DNA of 64,000 nt from a bacterium (GTDB lineage Bacteria > Acidobacteriota > Polarisedimenticolia > Polarisedimenticolales > Polarisedimenticolaceae), in contig JAAELQ010000067.1 in the NCBI GenBank assembly GCA_024226515.1, positions 1-64,000 of the forward strand, given 5' to 3'. The notes beneath the pieces are model-generated. The model was not told the DNA's origin, ran no database searches, and worked only from the letters and a program-made list of their open reading frames with translations. Numbering within the stretch: position 1 is the stretch's first letter; each line of letters begins with the position of its first letter. Below, one piece after another: positions 8,765 to 18,551 of this stretch. Position numbers and translations under genes: made by a program.

Positions 8765-10006
8765 ATGACGAGCCCCGATAGCCAGGGCGGATCGAAGACC
8801 GGACTTGCGGCCGCCGCCGCATGTCTCTACGGATTCGTCGCGCTCTGGGTCGCGTATCTCGTCTGGCTCGGCCCCGACGAACGACCGCACCACTACTTCT
8901 CCGAGGGCAGCCCGGTCGACTGGGTCTCGTCGACGTTCCTCCTGACGAGCGCGCTGCTGGCCTGGAGCACGTGGTTCGTCGATCGCGGCAAGCCGTTGCG
9001 CGAGCGCGCCGTGTGGGGCGTGTGCGCGCTGGGGTTCGCCGTCCTGGGGCTCGACGAACGTTTCCAGTTCCACGAGCGGCTCGACTCGGACTGGCTCGAG
9101 CCGTGGCTCGGCGACCCGACCTGGATCCGTAGCTGGAACGACCTCACCGTCGCGATCTACTTCGCCGTCGCCCTCGCGTTCGTGATCGTCACGCTGCCGA
9201 CGATCCTCCGCGTGCGGGGCTTTCGCGAGCTGCTCGGGCTCGGGCTCGGCTTCTTCGCGGTTCACAACTTCATCGACATGTCGTTCGAGCACTCCTCGCT
9301 CAAGAGCTTCGCCGAAGAAGCATTCAAGATGCTCGCCGGCGCCAGCTTCGTGCTGGCGTTCCGGCAGGCGTATTTCGCGCGCGCGGCCGCGCGCCGCGAG
9401 CGCCCGGCGCCCCCGGGAGCGCTCCGCGACATCGTGGTGGTCGTGGTCCTCGGCATCTTCGCCGCCGTCGTGCTCAGCGGAGGAGCCGAGTGGCAGAAGG
9501 AACTGGCCAAGAAGTGGGGCGATCCGGCGGCGTGGCCGGTCGCGACCTTGCTCGGCGCCTCGACGATCCTGTTCCTGTTCGTCGCGTTGCGAACGCAACG
9601 CGCCGAACGCTGGATCTGGGGCCTGCTGATGCTGTCGACGGGCGTGTTCGCGCTGGACGAGATGTTCACCGCGTGCCACGTCAGCCTGAACAACCGCAAG
9701 GTCGAGCGCGTGCTGCCGGAGCTGGCGAAGGATCCGTTCGCGGTGCTGCACAGCGGGCCCGGCTGGCCGACGCTGGTCCTGGCGCTGTGGATCGCCGCGC
9801 TCGTTGCCGCCGCCGTCTACGCAGCGCGCGAGATCAGGACGCGCCTGATCGTGGCGGCGTGTCTCGTCCCGCTGCCCGTTCTGCTGACGTTCGTCGGCAG
9901 CTCGTCGCTCGGCGCCGACCTGTTGGATCTCCTGCGCATCGCGCTCGCCGCGGCCGTAGCACTGGCCGCCGTCGCGCTGTTCGAGGCGCGAGTTCTGACG
10001 CGCTGA
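8765..10006 (+). CDS. Conserved polytopic membrane protein, duplicated family (copy A)
   Basis: The 413-residue protein has about ten hydrophobic segments and no known domain that I recognise. It is a close paralogue of the protein at 52059-53351; the stretch around GLDERFQFHERLDSDWLEP is nearly identical in both. The two halves look like an internal repeat: VWGxxALGFAVLGLDERFQFHERL near residues 80-105 and IWGLLMLSTGVFALDEMFTACHVSL near 283-307. Both keep an LDExFxxxH core inside a membrane-proximal segment. Asp, Glu and His in such a position could bind a metal, but this is inference. There is no strong SD (ACGGGATG at the start). Confidence 0.8.
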   Translation: MTSPDSQGGSKTGLAAAAACLYGFVALWVAYLVWLGPDERPHHYFSEGSPVDWVSSTFLLTSALLAWSTWFVDRGKPLRERAVWGVCALGFAVLGLDERFQFHERLDSDWLEPWLGDPTWIRSWNDLTVAIYFAVALAFVIVTLPTILRVRGFRELLGLGLGFFAVHNFIDMSFEHSSLKSFAEEAFKMLAGASFVLAFRQAYFARAAARRERPAPPGALRDIVVVVVLGIFAAVVLSGGAEWQKELAKKWGDPAAWPVATLLGASTILFLFVALRTQRAERWIWGLLMLSTGVFALDEMFTACHVSLNNRKVERVLPELAKDPFAVLHSGPGWPTLVLALWIAALVAAAVYAAREIRTRLIVAACLVPLPVLLTFVGSSSLGADLLDLLRIALAAAVALAAVALFEARVLTR

Positions 10007-10105
10007 TTTCTTCGAATTCCGTGTCGGGATTCCGACCCGTTCTCCGCCCCTCTTTGTGGATGGCACCTCTCGCAGACAGCAGAGGCGGTGCTCCAGGAGG
10101 CGAAG

Positions 10106-13100
10106 ATGGTCAGGATCCCGGTTGCCGCGTTCACTATCTCCATTCTTTTCTGCACTTTGACCGCCCTCGGCGCCGAGCCGGTCCTCCCTCGGGAGGCCAG
10201 CGAGAGCTGGTGGGATCAGGTTCGGCAGGACATCGTCGAGTCCGAATACGAGATCACCTGGCAGGACGAGACCGTCGCGGAGGGGCTCGCCCCGTCGTGG
10301 CAGGCGCCGAACCGCGCCCAGCGCTTCCGCACCTACTTCACCGCCGAAGGGATCCGGGTCGTGCCTCGCTCGGGGGCGATGTCCGACTGGAGCTGGGGCC
10401 TGGAGCTGATCGGCTACGGTCGCGTCGGCGCGCCGGAGCCGGTGCAACAGGCGGCGCTGTCCGTCGACGGAAAGCGCATCGAGTACCTGCGCGGCGCCCT
10501 GACCGAGTGGTACGTCAACGATCGTCGCGGGCTGAAGCAGGGGTTCACGCTGCATCTGCCGCCGGAGCGTGAAGGCGGCGACGAGCTGGTTCTCGTGCTG
10601 GGTCTCGACGGGACTCTCGTCCCCACGGTCAGCGCGGACGGACAGGCCGTCGACTTCAGGCAGCCCGGCGGTCCGCCGGCCGTGCGTTACGCGGAGCTGA
10701 TCGTCACCGACGCGCGGGGAATCGAGCTGCCGGCGCGCATGGAAGCGAGTCGCCACGCATCCGCACCCGCGATCCGGATCGTCATCGACGCCTCGAACGC
10801 CGCCTATCCGATCACGGTGGACCCGCTCGCGACGAGCCCCTCGTGGAGCGCCGAGGGCGATCAGGGCGGCGCCAACTTCGGCTGGTCGGTGGGTACGGCC
10901 GGTGACGTCGACAACGACGGCGACACCGAGATCATCGTCGGAGCCAATGGCTACGACCACGGCTTCCCCGGCGAGGGCCGCGCGTTTCTCTATCCCGGAT
11001 CGCCGTCGGGGCCGGCGACCTCCCCGACCTGGACCGCGTCCGGCGGTCAGGTCGGCGCGGCCTTCGGTATCCAGGTCGGCACGGCCGGCAACGTCAACGG
11101 TGACGAGTTCGCGGACGTCATCGTCGGGGTCTACGGCTACGATGGCCAGACCGGCCGGGCTCAGGTGTTCTACGGTTCGGCGACCGGTCTGTCGCCGACC
11201 GCGGATTGGACAGTCGAGGGCGAGCAGGCCGGATCGCGCTTCGGACGCTCCGCCGCGACGGCGGGCGACGTCAACGGCGACACCTACTCCGACGTGGTCG
11301 TCGGCGCCGACCAGTACGACGGGGGCGAGGACGACGAGGGGCGCATCTACCTGTTCTACGGTTCCGCGACGGGCTTGTCGCCGACCGCCGCCTGGGCGGC
11401 CGAGAGCAACGACACCGGGGCCAGCCTCGGCATCAGCGTTGCCACCGCGGGCGACGTTAACGGCGACGGCAAGTCGGACATCATCGCCGGCGCTTTTCAC
11501 TACGACAGCGGCATCCTCCATCTCAACGAGGGCGCCGCGTTCGTGTTTCACGGCGCGTCGTCCATCCCGTCGACGGTCCCGGACCTGTTGATCCAGCCCG
11601 ACGTGGCGCAATCGCTGCTCGGCGGTTCGGTCGGTACGGCCGGCGACGTCAACGGCGACGGCTACGCCGACGTGATCATCGGCGCCGACGACTGGGACGC
11701 GCCCGCCGGCAACGCCGGGGCGGCGTTCGTGCACTACGGGTCGGTGAACGGCCTGTCCGCAACGCCGGACTGGACGGTGACCGGGATCGGGACGGACGAA
11801 CATTTCGGCAGATCGGTCGGCACGGCCGGGGACGTCAACGGCGACGGCTACGCCGACGTCGTTGTCGGTGCCGATTCCCACGACGGTGCAGGCACCGACA
11901 GCGGGCGCGTGCTCGTCTACCACGGCTCCGCCGCGGGACTGGCGACGACGGCATCGTGGTCCGTCGACAGCGGCCAAGGCGGCGCCCGGCTGGGGCGATC
12001 CGTAGCGACCGCGGGCGACGTCAACGGCGACGGATTCTCCGACGTCATCGCAGGCGCCATCAGCTGGGACGGCGAGGAGATCAACGGGGGCGCGGCGTTC
12101 ATCTACTACGGATCGGCGGCCGGTCTGTCCACGGGCCCGGCCTGGGACTCAGTCAATGCCGGAGACTCGAAGCACGGCTTCTCGGTCGCGTCCGCGGGAG
12201 ATGTCAACGGCGACGGCTACGCCGACGTCATCGTCGGTGCGCCCGACTTTGGCGGCGCTTCGCTCCTCGGGCGGGCGTACGTGTACCACGGTGGTCCCGA
12301 CGGCCTCGCGACCACGTTTTCGTTCATCGTCACCGGCACACTCAGTGGTGAGCGACTCGGCTACTCCGTCGCTTCCGCCGGTGACGTCAACGGCGACGGC
12401 TACTCCGACGTCATCGTGAGTTCGCCCTACCATGCGGGCAACCGCGGGGAAGTGACGGTGTATCGCGGTACGGCGGGAGGGGTGACCTCGTTGCCTCTGT
12501 GGGAGGTTCAATGGACTTCGGGCGGCCAGTACTTCGGCTGGTCCGTGGCCGGCGCGGGCGACGTCAACGGAGACGGCCTGGCGGACATCGTCGTCGGCAC
12601 GCAGTTCTCGGCCAGGGCATACCTCTACCTGGGCCCACTCACGTCAGGCTCTCAGACGCTGTACGGTAACGAGTGCTTCGGCAGATCGGTCTCGTCGGCG
12701 GGTGACGTTGACGGCGACGGCTACTTCGACGTCATCGTCGGCAACCCCTGCGCGACGAGCAACCAGGGAGAGGCCCAGGTCCTTTACGGCTTCGCCAACG
12801 GCATCTCCGGCTCCGGGATCTGGACCGTCACCGACGACCAGGGCGGCGCCGCGGCGTTCGGCGCGTCCGTATCCGGTGCCGGCGACGTCGACGGCGACGG
12901 CTACTCCGACGTCATCGTCGGTGCGCCCGACTACTCCAACGACGAGAGCGGCGAGGGGCGTGCCTTCGTCTATCTCGGGGGCTCGATGGGACCCTCGACG
13001 ACTCCGGCCTGGACCGCGGAGGGCGACGAGGTGGACGCCTGCTACGGATCGTCCGTGGCCGGCGCGGGCGACGTCAACGGCGACGGGCTGGCCGACGTGG

Positions 13101-15502
13101 TGGTGGGGGCTCCGTGCCTCGACGATGCGGTGACCGACGACGGGCAGGCCTATCTGTACCTCGGCGCGACGACCGGTCTCGTCGCGACACCGTGGACGGC
13201 GAGTCCGGCCGGAGAAGACACCGGGCGGAGCGTGGCCGGCGCGGGTGACGTCAACGGCGACGGGTTCGCCGACGTCATCGTCGGGACCCCGGGCGGGGCG
13301 GGCGAGGACGGGTACGCACACGTCTACTGGGGCAACGAGGGCCCCGGCCTGGCCGATCGCGTGCGCCAGCGGCAGCCCGACGACTCGGAACCGCTGGCCC
13401 GTCTCGGACTCTCCGACAGCCACGAGAGTTTTCTCGTCGCGCTGCAAGCGCGCACGCCGTTCGGGCGCGGCCTCGTAGCCCCGGAGGTGGAGGTGAAGCC
13501 GCGCGGCGAGACCTTCGACGGCAGCGGAACCCTGGTCGGCGCGTGGACCGACGTGGACGACCCGTTGGGGGTAGCACTGACCGAGCTGGTCGGCGGGCTG
13601 CAGCACAACACGCTGTACCACTGGCGAGTGCGTTTGCGTTACGACCCGGTCACGCTGCCGTTCCAGCTTCACGGCCCGTGGCGCACGCCGCCGTGGGACG
13701 GCTGGAACGAGGCGGACCTCCGCACCGAGGCGCAGCACGCGAACATCATGGTTTCCCAGTCCGACACCTCGGACCCGGTCTTCTTCGGCGAGGGGAATCT
13801 CGAATACCAGATAACCGTGTACAACAACGGCCCGGACAACGTACCGGTGACGTTTACCGCGCAGGCCGGATCGCCGTCGATCGCGGCGAACTTCGTCGAC
13901 GTCGACACCAGTCACGGAAGCTGCCAGGAGTCCAGCGGTGTAGTGACCTGCGATCTCGGCGTCGTCGCCGCGGGCTTCCCCGCGAGTATCAACCTCGAGC
14001 TGGACCCGCAGGAGACGGGAACCTACCGCAACCTGATCGAGGCCCAGGGAGTCGCCATCGATCCGTCGACGAGCAACAACAGCGACACCGAGCTGACCCA
14101 GGTGGTGGACCGCACCGCCGATTTCGAGGTGACCAAGACCGACGTGGCCGACCCGGTCCCGCTCGGCAACGACATCGAGTACGAGATCACGGTGACCAAC
14201 CACGGGCCGCACGCCGACTCGGCCACCGTGACCGATACGCTTCCGGCCGACGTGACGTTCGTCTCGGCCGGCGGAAGCTGTGAGTATCTCGCGGGCTCCC
14301 ACGAGGTGCAGTGCTCGACCGGCTCGCTCTCGCCGGCGGCCAGCGCGATCTATGGCATCACGGTCACCCCGCAGGTCAAGGGAACGCTGGTCAACAGCGT
14401 CGGTGTCGCTCCGACGCTGGCCGAGGACCCGGAACCGTCGAACGACCAGGACACCGAGGAGACGCTGGTGCCGAACGACGTCGACCTGACGGTCACGTTG
14501 AGCGACGCGGCGGACCCGGTGAGCTACGGCGAGAGCGTCGTCTACACCGCGACGGTCACGAACCAGGGTCCCGACGGGGACCCGGTCATGCTGATCGACA
14601 CGCTGCCGGTCGGCGTGACGTTCGTGCAGGCCGTTCCCAGTCAGGGTAGCGGCTGTGTCGAGGCGGCAGGCGTCGTCACGTGCGACCTCGGCCTGATCGG
14701 CCCCGGAGGCATGGCCGGCGTGGTCGTCGAGGTCGCGCCGGACGCGACCGGGATCTACACGAACAGCGTCGCCGTCGTGCCGCTGGGCACCGAGCTGAAC
14801 CCGGCCGACAACACGGCGGTCGAGGGGACGACGGTGCGCCAGCTCGTCGGCGACCGCGTCTGGCTCGACCTCGACGGCGACGGCCTGCAGGATGCGGGCG
14901 AGCCGGGGGTCGTATCGGCCCTGGTCTACCTGTTCGACGACTCGGGCTCGTTCGTCGACGTGGCGTTCACGGACACCAACGGCAGCTACTCGTTCGACGT
15001 GGCCGCGCCGGCGAGCTACTTCGTGCGCTTCATCCCCCCTCCGGGTCACGTGCTCTCGCCGCTCGACCAGGGTGGCGACGACGCGCTCGACAGCGACGCC
15101 GACCCGGTCACCGGCGACACGGCCGTCTTCGCCGCGGCGACCTCCACGGCCGAACAGAACTGGGATGCGGGCGTGGTGCCCTCGATCCCCTGCGTGCCGC
15201 CCGACGAGTCCGTCTACCTGTACGACGTGACGCTGACCAGCGACGGTAACGACTACGCGGTGCTGCACTTCATGGACCCGAACCAGCCGGACCAGATCAC
15301 GGGCTACAACGTCTATCGCTCGTCCGACCAGTCCGTGCCCAGGGACCAGTGGCCCGTCGTCGCCTCGAACGTCATCGACATGGACGAGGCGACGCCCAAC
15401 AAGCAGTGGGTCGACACGTCGGGCGACGAACCTCCCGGCGGAGTCTGGTACTACGACGTGACCGCTTACAACGATCGCTGCCCGGCGGAGGGACCGAGGT
15501 AG
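10106..15502 (+). CDS. Secreted FG-GAP/integrin-alpha-like protein with DUF11 and SdrD-B-like repeats
   Basis: I place the start at ATG 10106, with GGAGG five bases upstream and a good signal peptide (about 1-24); a GTG 18 bases earlier lacks these. The 1798-residue protein has an N-terminal domain of about 240 residues. Fourteen FG-GAP repeats follow (about 241-1078), each with a GDVNGDGYADVIVGA-type calcium loop. Then come three DUF11 repeats (about 1225-1580; DPVPLGNDIEYEITVTN type), an SdrD-B-like domain (about 1580-1690; DLDGDGLQDAGEPG) and an FN3-like end. The likely role is an extracellular calcium-stabilised propeller or adhesin. It ends two bases from the convergent stop of the next gene. 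Confidence 0.88.
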   Translation: MVRIPVAAFTISILFCTLTALGAEPVLPREASESWWDQVRQDIVESEYEITWQDETVAEGLAPSWQAPNRAQRFRTYFTAEGIRVVPRSGAMSDWSWGLELIGYGRVGAPEPVQQAALSVDGKRIEYLRGALTEWYVNDRRGLKQGFTLHLPPEREGGDELVLVLGLDGTLVPTVSADGQAVDFRQPGGPPAVRYAELIVTDARGIELPARMEASRHASAPAIRIVIDASNAAYPITVDPLATSPSWSAEGDQGGANFGWSVGTAGDVDNDGDTEIIVGANGYDHGFPGEGRAFLYPGSPSGPATSPTWTASGGQVGAAFGIQVGTAGNVNGDEFADVIVGVYGYDGQTGRAQVFYGSATGLSPTADWTVEGEQAGSRFGRSAATAGDVNGDTYSDVVVGADQYDGGEDDEGRIYLFYGSATGLSPTAAWAAESNDTGASLGISVATAGDVNGDGKSDIIAGAFHYDSGILHLNEGAAFVFHGASSIPSTVPDLLIQPDVAQSLLGGSVGTAGDVNGDGYADVIIGADDWDAPAGNAGAAFVHYGSVNGLSATPDWTVTGIGTDEHFGRSVGTAGDVNGDGYADVVVGADSHDGAGTDSGRVLVYHGSAAGLATTASWSVDSGQGGARLGRSVATAGDVNGDGFSDVIAGAISWDGEEINGGAAFIYYGSAAGLSTGPAWDSVNAGDSKHGFSVASAGDVNGDGYADVIVGAPDFGGASLLGRAYVYHGGPDGLATTFSFIVTGTLSGERLGYSVASAGDVNGDGYSDVIVSSPYHAGNRGEVTVYRGTAGGVTSLPLWEVQWTSGGQYFGWSVAGAGDVNGDGLADIVVGTQFSARAYLYLGPLTSGSQTLYGNECFGRSVSSAGDVDGDGYFDVIVGNPCATSNQGEAQVLYGFANGISGSGIWTVTDDQGGAAAFGASVSGAGDVDGDGYSDVIVGAPDYSNDESGEGRAFVYLGGSMGPSTTPAWTAEGDEVDACYGSSVAGAGDVNGDGLADVVVGAPCLDDAVTDDGQAYLYLGATTGLVATPWTASPAGEDTGRSVAGAGDVNGDGFADVIVGTPGGAGEDGYAHVYWGNEGPGLADRVRQRQPDDSEPLARLGLSDSHESFLVALQARTPFGRGLVAPEVEVKPRGETFDGSGTLVGAWTDVDDPLGVALTELVGGLQHNTLYHWRVRLRYDPVTLPFQLHGPWRTPPWDGWNEADLRTEAQHANIMVSQSDTSDPVFFGEGNLEYQITVYNNGPDNVPVTFTAQAGSPSIAANFVDVDTSHGSCQESSGVVTCDLGVVAAGFPASINLELDPQETGTYRNLIEAQGVAIDPSTSNNSDTELTQVVDRTADFEVTKTDVADPVPLGNDIEYEITVTNHGPHADSATVTDTLPADVTFVSAGGSCEYLAGSHEVQCSTGSLSPAASAIYGITVTPQVKGTLVNSVGVAPTLAEDPEPSNDQDTEETLVPNDVDLTVTLSDAADPVSYGESVVYTATVTNQGPDGDPVMLIDTLPVGVTFVQAVPSQGSGCVEAAGVVTCDLGLIGPGGMAGVVVEVAPDATGIYTNSVAVVPLGTELNPADNTAVEGTTVRQLVGDRVWLDLDGDGLQDAGEPGVVSALVYLFDDSGSFVDVAFTDTNGSYSFDVAAPASYFVRFIPPPGHVLSPLDQGGDDALDSDADPVTGDTAVFAAATSTAEQNWDAGVVPSIPCVPPDESVYLYDVTLTSDGNDYAVLHFMDPNQPDQITGYNVYRSSDQSVPRDQWPVVASNVIDMDEATPNKQWVDTSGDEPPGGVWYYDVTAYNDRCPAEGPR

Positions 15503-15504
15503 CC

Positions 15505-18500
15505 CTATTCGGAGGAGGGGCCGTTCGGCGTAACCGTGATGGTGGTCTCGCTGCTGCACGTGCCCTGATCACCGGTTACGTTGAGGGTCATCGTTCCCGT
15601 TACCGCCAGCAAGTCGATGTCCACACTCAGGTTCAGTGGAGTCACCTCGCCCGCCGTGAGCGAGACGGTTCCGCTGGAGGGTGTAGCGGCGAAGAAGGCA
15701 CTACCGCGAATCGACCAGTTGAAATCGACGGTGCCCGTACCACCGAGGCGCCGGATCAAGCCGGTCACCGCGATCTCGCTCCCGGCCTGACCGGAGGCGG
15801 GGTCGAGTTGGGCCTCGCAGGTCGGCAAGGTCCCGGTCTTGACGTAGTTTCCGATCGCGTTCCAGATCGGGTCGATGTGGCCGGCCGTGACCTGCATCAT
15901 CCGCGAACTGCTGTTCGCGGTTCCGCGGCGCATGTCGCGCCATGAGCCACCGTTGTGGGTGTAGGTCGGGCGGGACGGGAAGTACGAACCCGGCACATGC
16001 CATCCGAACAGAACCACGTGCCACAGATCGGCGAACCGCGGGGTCTGCGAGTTGGCGTAGACAGAATGAACCCGAACCGGTGCGGGCACATAATCGACGG
16101 GCGTGCCGCATCGCCCGAGCATGGTCATGCCCTGCGCGATGTCGAAGGCGAGGCCGGCCTTGTCAAACGGCGAGTAGAAGAACAGGGCGGATTCGCTCAG
16201 CGGGGGATTGGTTCCCGGCACCTGGTGCTCGTTGATGCCGGTCAGTTCCAGCTGCACATTCGTGTCGGGCACGCAGTTCTGCAGCGTGGTGCAGTTCATG
16301 GCCGGAATGTCGGTGACGGATGGGTCGGTCGCGGTCAGATTGTGCCGGCGCAGTGCCGGGTGTCCCAGCACGAGGCGGACCCGCGGATAGGTCACCTCGT
16401 TGGCCGCTCCGCCGTTGGCGGTGGAGATCGGAAAAGTGGTCTTGAGCGCGTCGAGCGCGCTGACCGCAACGCGGGCACCGAGGCTGTTGGCGTGAATCGC
16501 GATGCCGGTCCAATTCGGGTCGTCGATCGCGTTGTTCGGATCGTTCTCCATCGTCTCCTTGATTCCGACCAGATCGGCGATCACCCGCGACAGCACCTCG
16601 GAACCGGCGTGTCGCGCCAGCGCCGCGTCCCAGTTGAACCAGGCACCCGCAGGAAGCAGCACCTTGGGATCCGTGTCGCCGGTCCACAACACATGCAGGA
16701 TCGGGTAATCGGAGGCGGCGACCCCGTGGGTCCGGTACAGGTGCTGGACGAACGGCCAGACGGTGCGCGGCATGTCGAGCTCATCGTCGGCCTCGAGCTC
16801 GTCGGGTTGGTCGGTGTCGTTACGGAACCCGTGGATGAAGAGGATCACCCCCTTCGTATCTTCATCGATGATGTTCGCCAGACCGGCCGCGCCGTTTCCG
16901 CGCAGAGCACGGGAGAGCTCGACGCGGGGCGCACGGCCCGAGCCCAAGCCGATGGCCGGATTCAACGGACCGCGCGCCTTCTGGTCGTGTCCGACGTAGC
17001 CGTACTCGAAGACCGCATAGTGGTCCGGTCCGGGTTGCTGATACGTCGGCGGGTCATCCTGCACCTCGAACAACGGCTCGGTGGCGCTCTTGGCGCCCTT
17101 GATCCCGAACAGGCCGTCAGGGTTGAAGTTGGTGGTTTCGACTCGCATGTCCACGACGAGGAAGCTGTTCGAGTCGCCACTCGGGCCCATGATCTGGCCG
17201 ATGTGTCCGGCGCGCAGGTTGCGCATCTGCTTCTTCGCATCGCGCCGGGCTGCGGCGTAGTCGCGTTGCCGATGCCAGGCCCGTCTTCCGGTTGCCGGAG
17301 GCCAGGTCGCGGTCACGGCCAGCTCGGGGACGATGTTCAACTCGACACCCTCACCCTCGGCGTAGTCCTCATGGATCGGACTCGCCTCGATCGCTTGCAG
17401 CGCCTCATCGATATCGCGTGTCTCCGGTTCGACTGCGATTGCTCGAATCTGTTTCGTGCCGCAGGTGTCGACTCCGTCGAAGTGGACGCCCTGGATCTTC
17501 AGCTTCAGTCGCCGGGCCTCGGCAGCCACGGCAGCGGCAGCGATGTCCTCCTTGATGCGGAAGTGGAGATACTTCTTCCCGTTGATCTCCACGTCGTCGC
17601 CGGTGGAGGGCGGATCGTATCTGGGGAAATCGCTGTTGAGCAGGAAGGAGTGGTTGACACAGTTGCCGAAGGGCCGACCGCCGAGATCCGCCCCGAGGAT
17701 GCTGATCGTGTTCGGCCCCATCGTCAGCGGTAGACCCGCGACGATCTGTGGCGACGGTCCGTCCGGATCGGGAAAACTACTCAGCGCGCCGCTGAAGTCG
17801 ACTGGATCGCCCAGCTCCGGAGTGTTCGAGCCGAACTGCCCCGGCCCCACGTTGCGCCCGAGAAGCTCGAGAGTGACCGGAAGCTCGAGCGTTTCCTCGT
17901 CGAGCAGCGCTTCGATGAAATCGTAGGGTGCCGGCGAGGTGATTCGCATTCCCGCGAACTCTACCCGACACACCTCGGCGTCCTCGACCACGAGCCACAG
18001 ATCGTGAAACAGCGCATCGTCGGAATCGGCCGGAGTCAACAGCACCTTGTCCAGCAGGGAGATGCCCTGGATCTGCTGCGAGCACAAGGTGAGTTGCTCC
18101 GCACCGTCGAGACACACCTGATGCTGTTCGGAGACGACGAAGGGCTCGGAGAGGATCTCCCCGGTCTCGATCGACAGTTCCAGATCGATCTCGTCGACGA
18201 TCGTCTCGTCGAGTCTGGACTTCAGCCGCAGCCGCACCTGCTTGTCGAGGAGCCACTGTGCGACACCCGCGCTGCCGAATCCCAGGCGCTGGTAGGCCGG
18301 AGTGAGGCTGACGTGATCCTGGTGAGTCACCTGTTCCTCGTCGATCTCGACGCTGTCGCTGCCCTCGCCGCCGAGCACGTTGTAGGCCGCAACGGTGATC
18401 AACGTGTCGGCCGAGAGCAGCTCGACCTGATGCGTGAAGTAACCCGAGCCGTCGGGGATCACTTCGTTGCTTCCGATCATCAGCGAGGTCAGCGGGCCGC

Positions 18501-18531
18501 CGCCGCCGTGGAGGTCGAGAGGAGAGATCAC
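15505..18531 (-). CDS. C-terminal part of a frameshifted secreted alpha/beta-hydrolase-like protein
   Basis: A start at GTG 18531 gives 1008 residues, but the frame stays open and protein-like upstream (DDDLNATVSGRVISPL), so this is very probably the continuation of the gene at 18552-20087. It contains a FIHGFRND-like oxyanion-loop segment and an alpha/beta-hydrolase nucleophile elbow, HANSLGARVAVSAL. These two segments resemble serine esterase or lipase-like folds. The remainder is beta-rich, and the end (about the last 110 residues) resembles an Ig-like or CARDB-like domain. There is no signal peptide or SD at 18531. The substrate is unknown. The stop is two bases from the convergent FG-GAP gene. 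Confidence 0.7.
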   Translation of the reverse strand: MISPLDLHGGGGPLTSLMIGSNEVIPDGSGYFTHQVELLSADTLITVAAYNVLGGEGSDSVEIDEEQVTHQDHVSLTPAYQRLGFGSAGVAQWLLDKQVRLRLKSRLDETIVDEIDLELSIETGEILSEPFVVSEQHQVCLDGAEQLTLCSQQIQGISLLDKVLLTPADSDDALFHDLWLVVEDAEVCRVEFAGMRITSPAPYDFIEALLDEETLELPVTLELLGRNVGPGQFGSNTPELGDPVDFSGALSSFPDPDGPSPQIVAGLPLTMGPNTISILGADLGGRPFGNCVNHSFLLNSDFPRYDPPSTGDDVEINGKKYLHFRIKEDIAAAAVAAEARRLKLKIQGVHFDGVDTCGTKQIRAIAVEPETRDIDEALQAIEASPIHEDYAEGEGVELNIVPELAVTATWPPATGRRAWHRQRDYAAARRDAKKQMRNLRAGHIGQIMGPSGDSNSFLVVDMRVETTNFNPDGLFGIKGAKSATEPLFEVQDDPPTYQQPGPDHYAVFEYGYVGHDQKARGPLNPAIGLGSGRAPRVELSRALRGNGAAGLANIIDEDTKGVILFIHGFRNDTDQPDELEADDELDMPRTVWPFVQHLYRTHGVAASDYPILHVLWTGDTDPKVLLPAGAWFNWDAALARHAGSEVLSRVIADLVGIKETMENDPNNAIDDPNWTGIAIHANSLGARVAVSALDALKTTFPISTANGGAANEVTYPRVRLVLGHPALRRHNLTATDPSVTDIPAMNCTTLQNCVPDTNVQLELTGINEHQVPGTNPPLSESALFFYSPFDKAGLAFDIAQGMTMLGRCGTPVDYVPAPVRVHSVYANSQTPRFADLWHVVLFGWHVPGSYFPSRPTYTHNGGSWRDMRRGTANSSSRMMQVTAGHIDPIWNAIGNYVKTGTLPTCEAQLDPASGQAGSEIAVTGLIRRLGGTGTVDFNWSIRGSAFFAATPSSGTVSLTAGEVTPLNLSVDIDLLAVTGTMTLNVTGDQGTCSSETTITVTPNGPSSE

Positions 18532-18551
18532 ACGCCCGGAGACGGTGGCGT

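Noticed and set aside
8309..11977. Minus-strand open frame of 1222 codons across membrane protein and FG-GAP gene
   Set aside because: Low-complexity shadow of two plus-strand genes with clear features; no motif.
12644..15559. Minus-strand open frame of 971 codons opposite the FG-GAP/DUF11 gene
   Set aside because: Regular RVAVAVDV-like repeats are the reverse reading of the FG-GAP repeats.
18531..18533. GTG 18531 as an independent gene start
   Set aside because: No SD, no signal peptide, and the frame remains open and protein-like upstream into the preceding gene.
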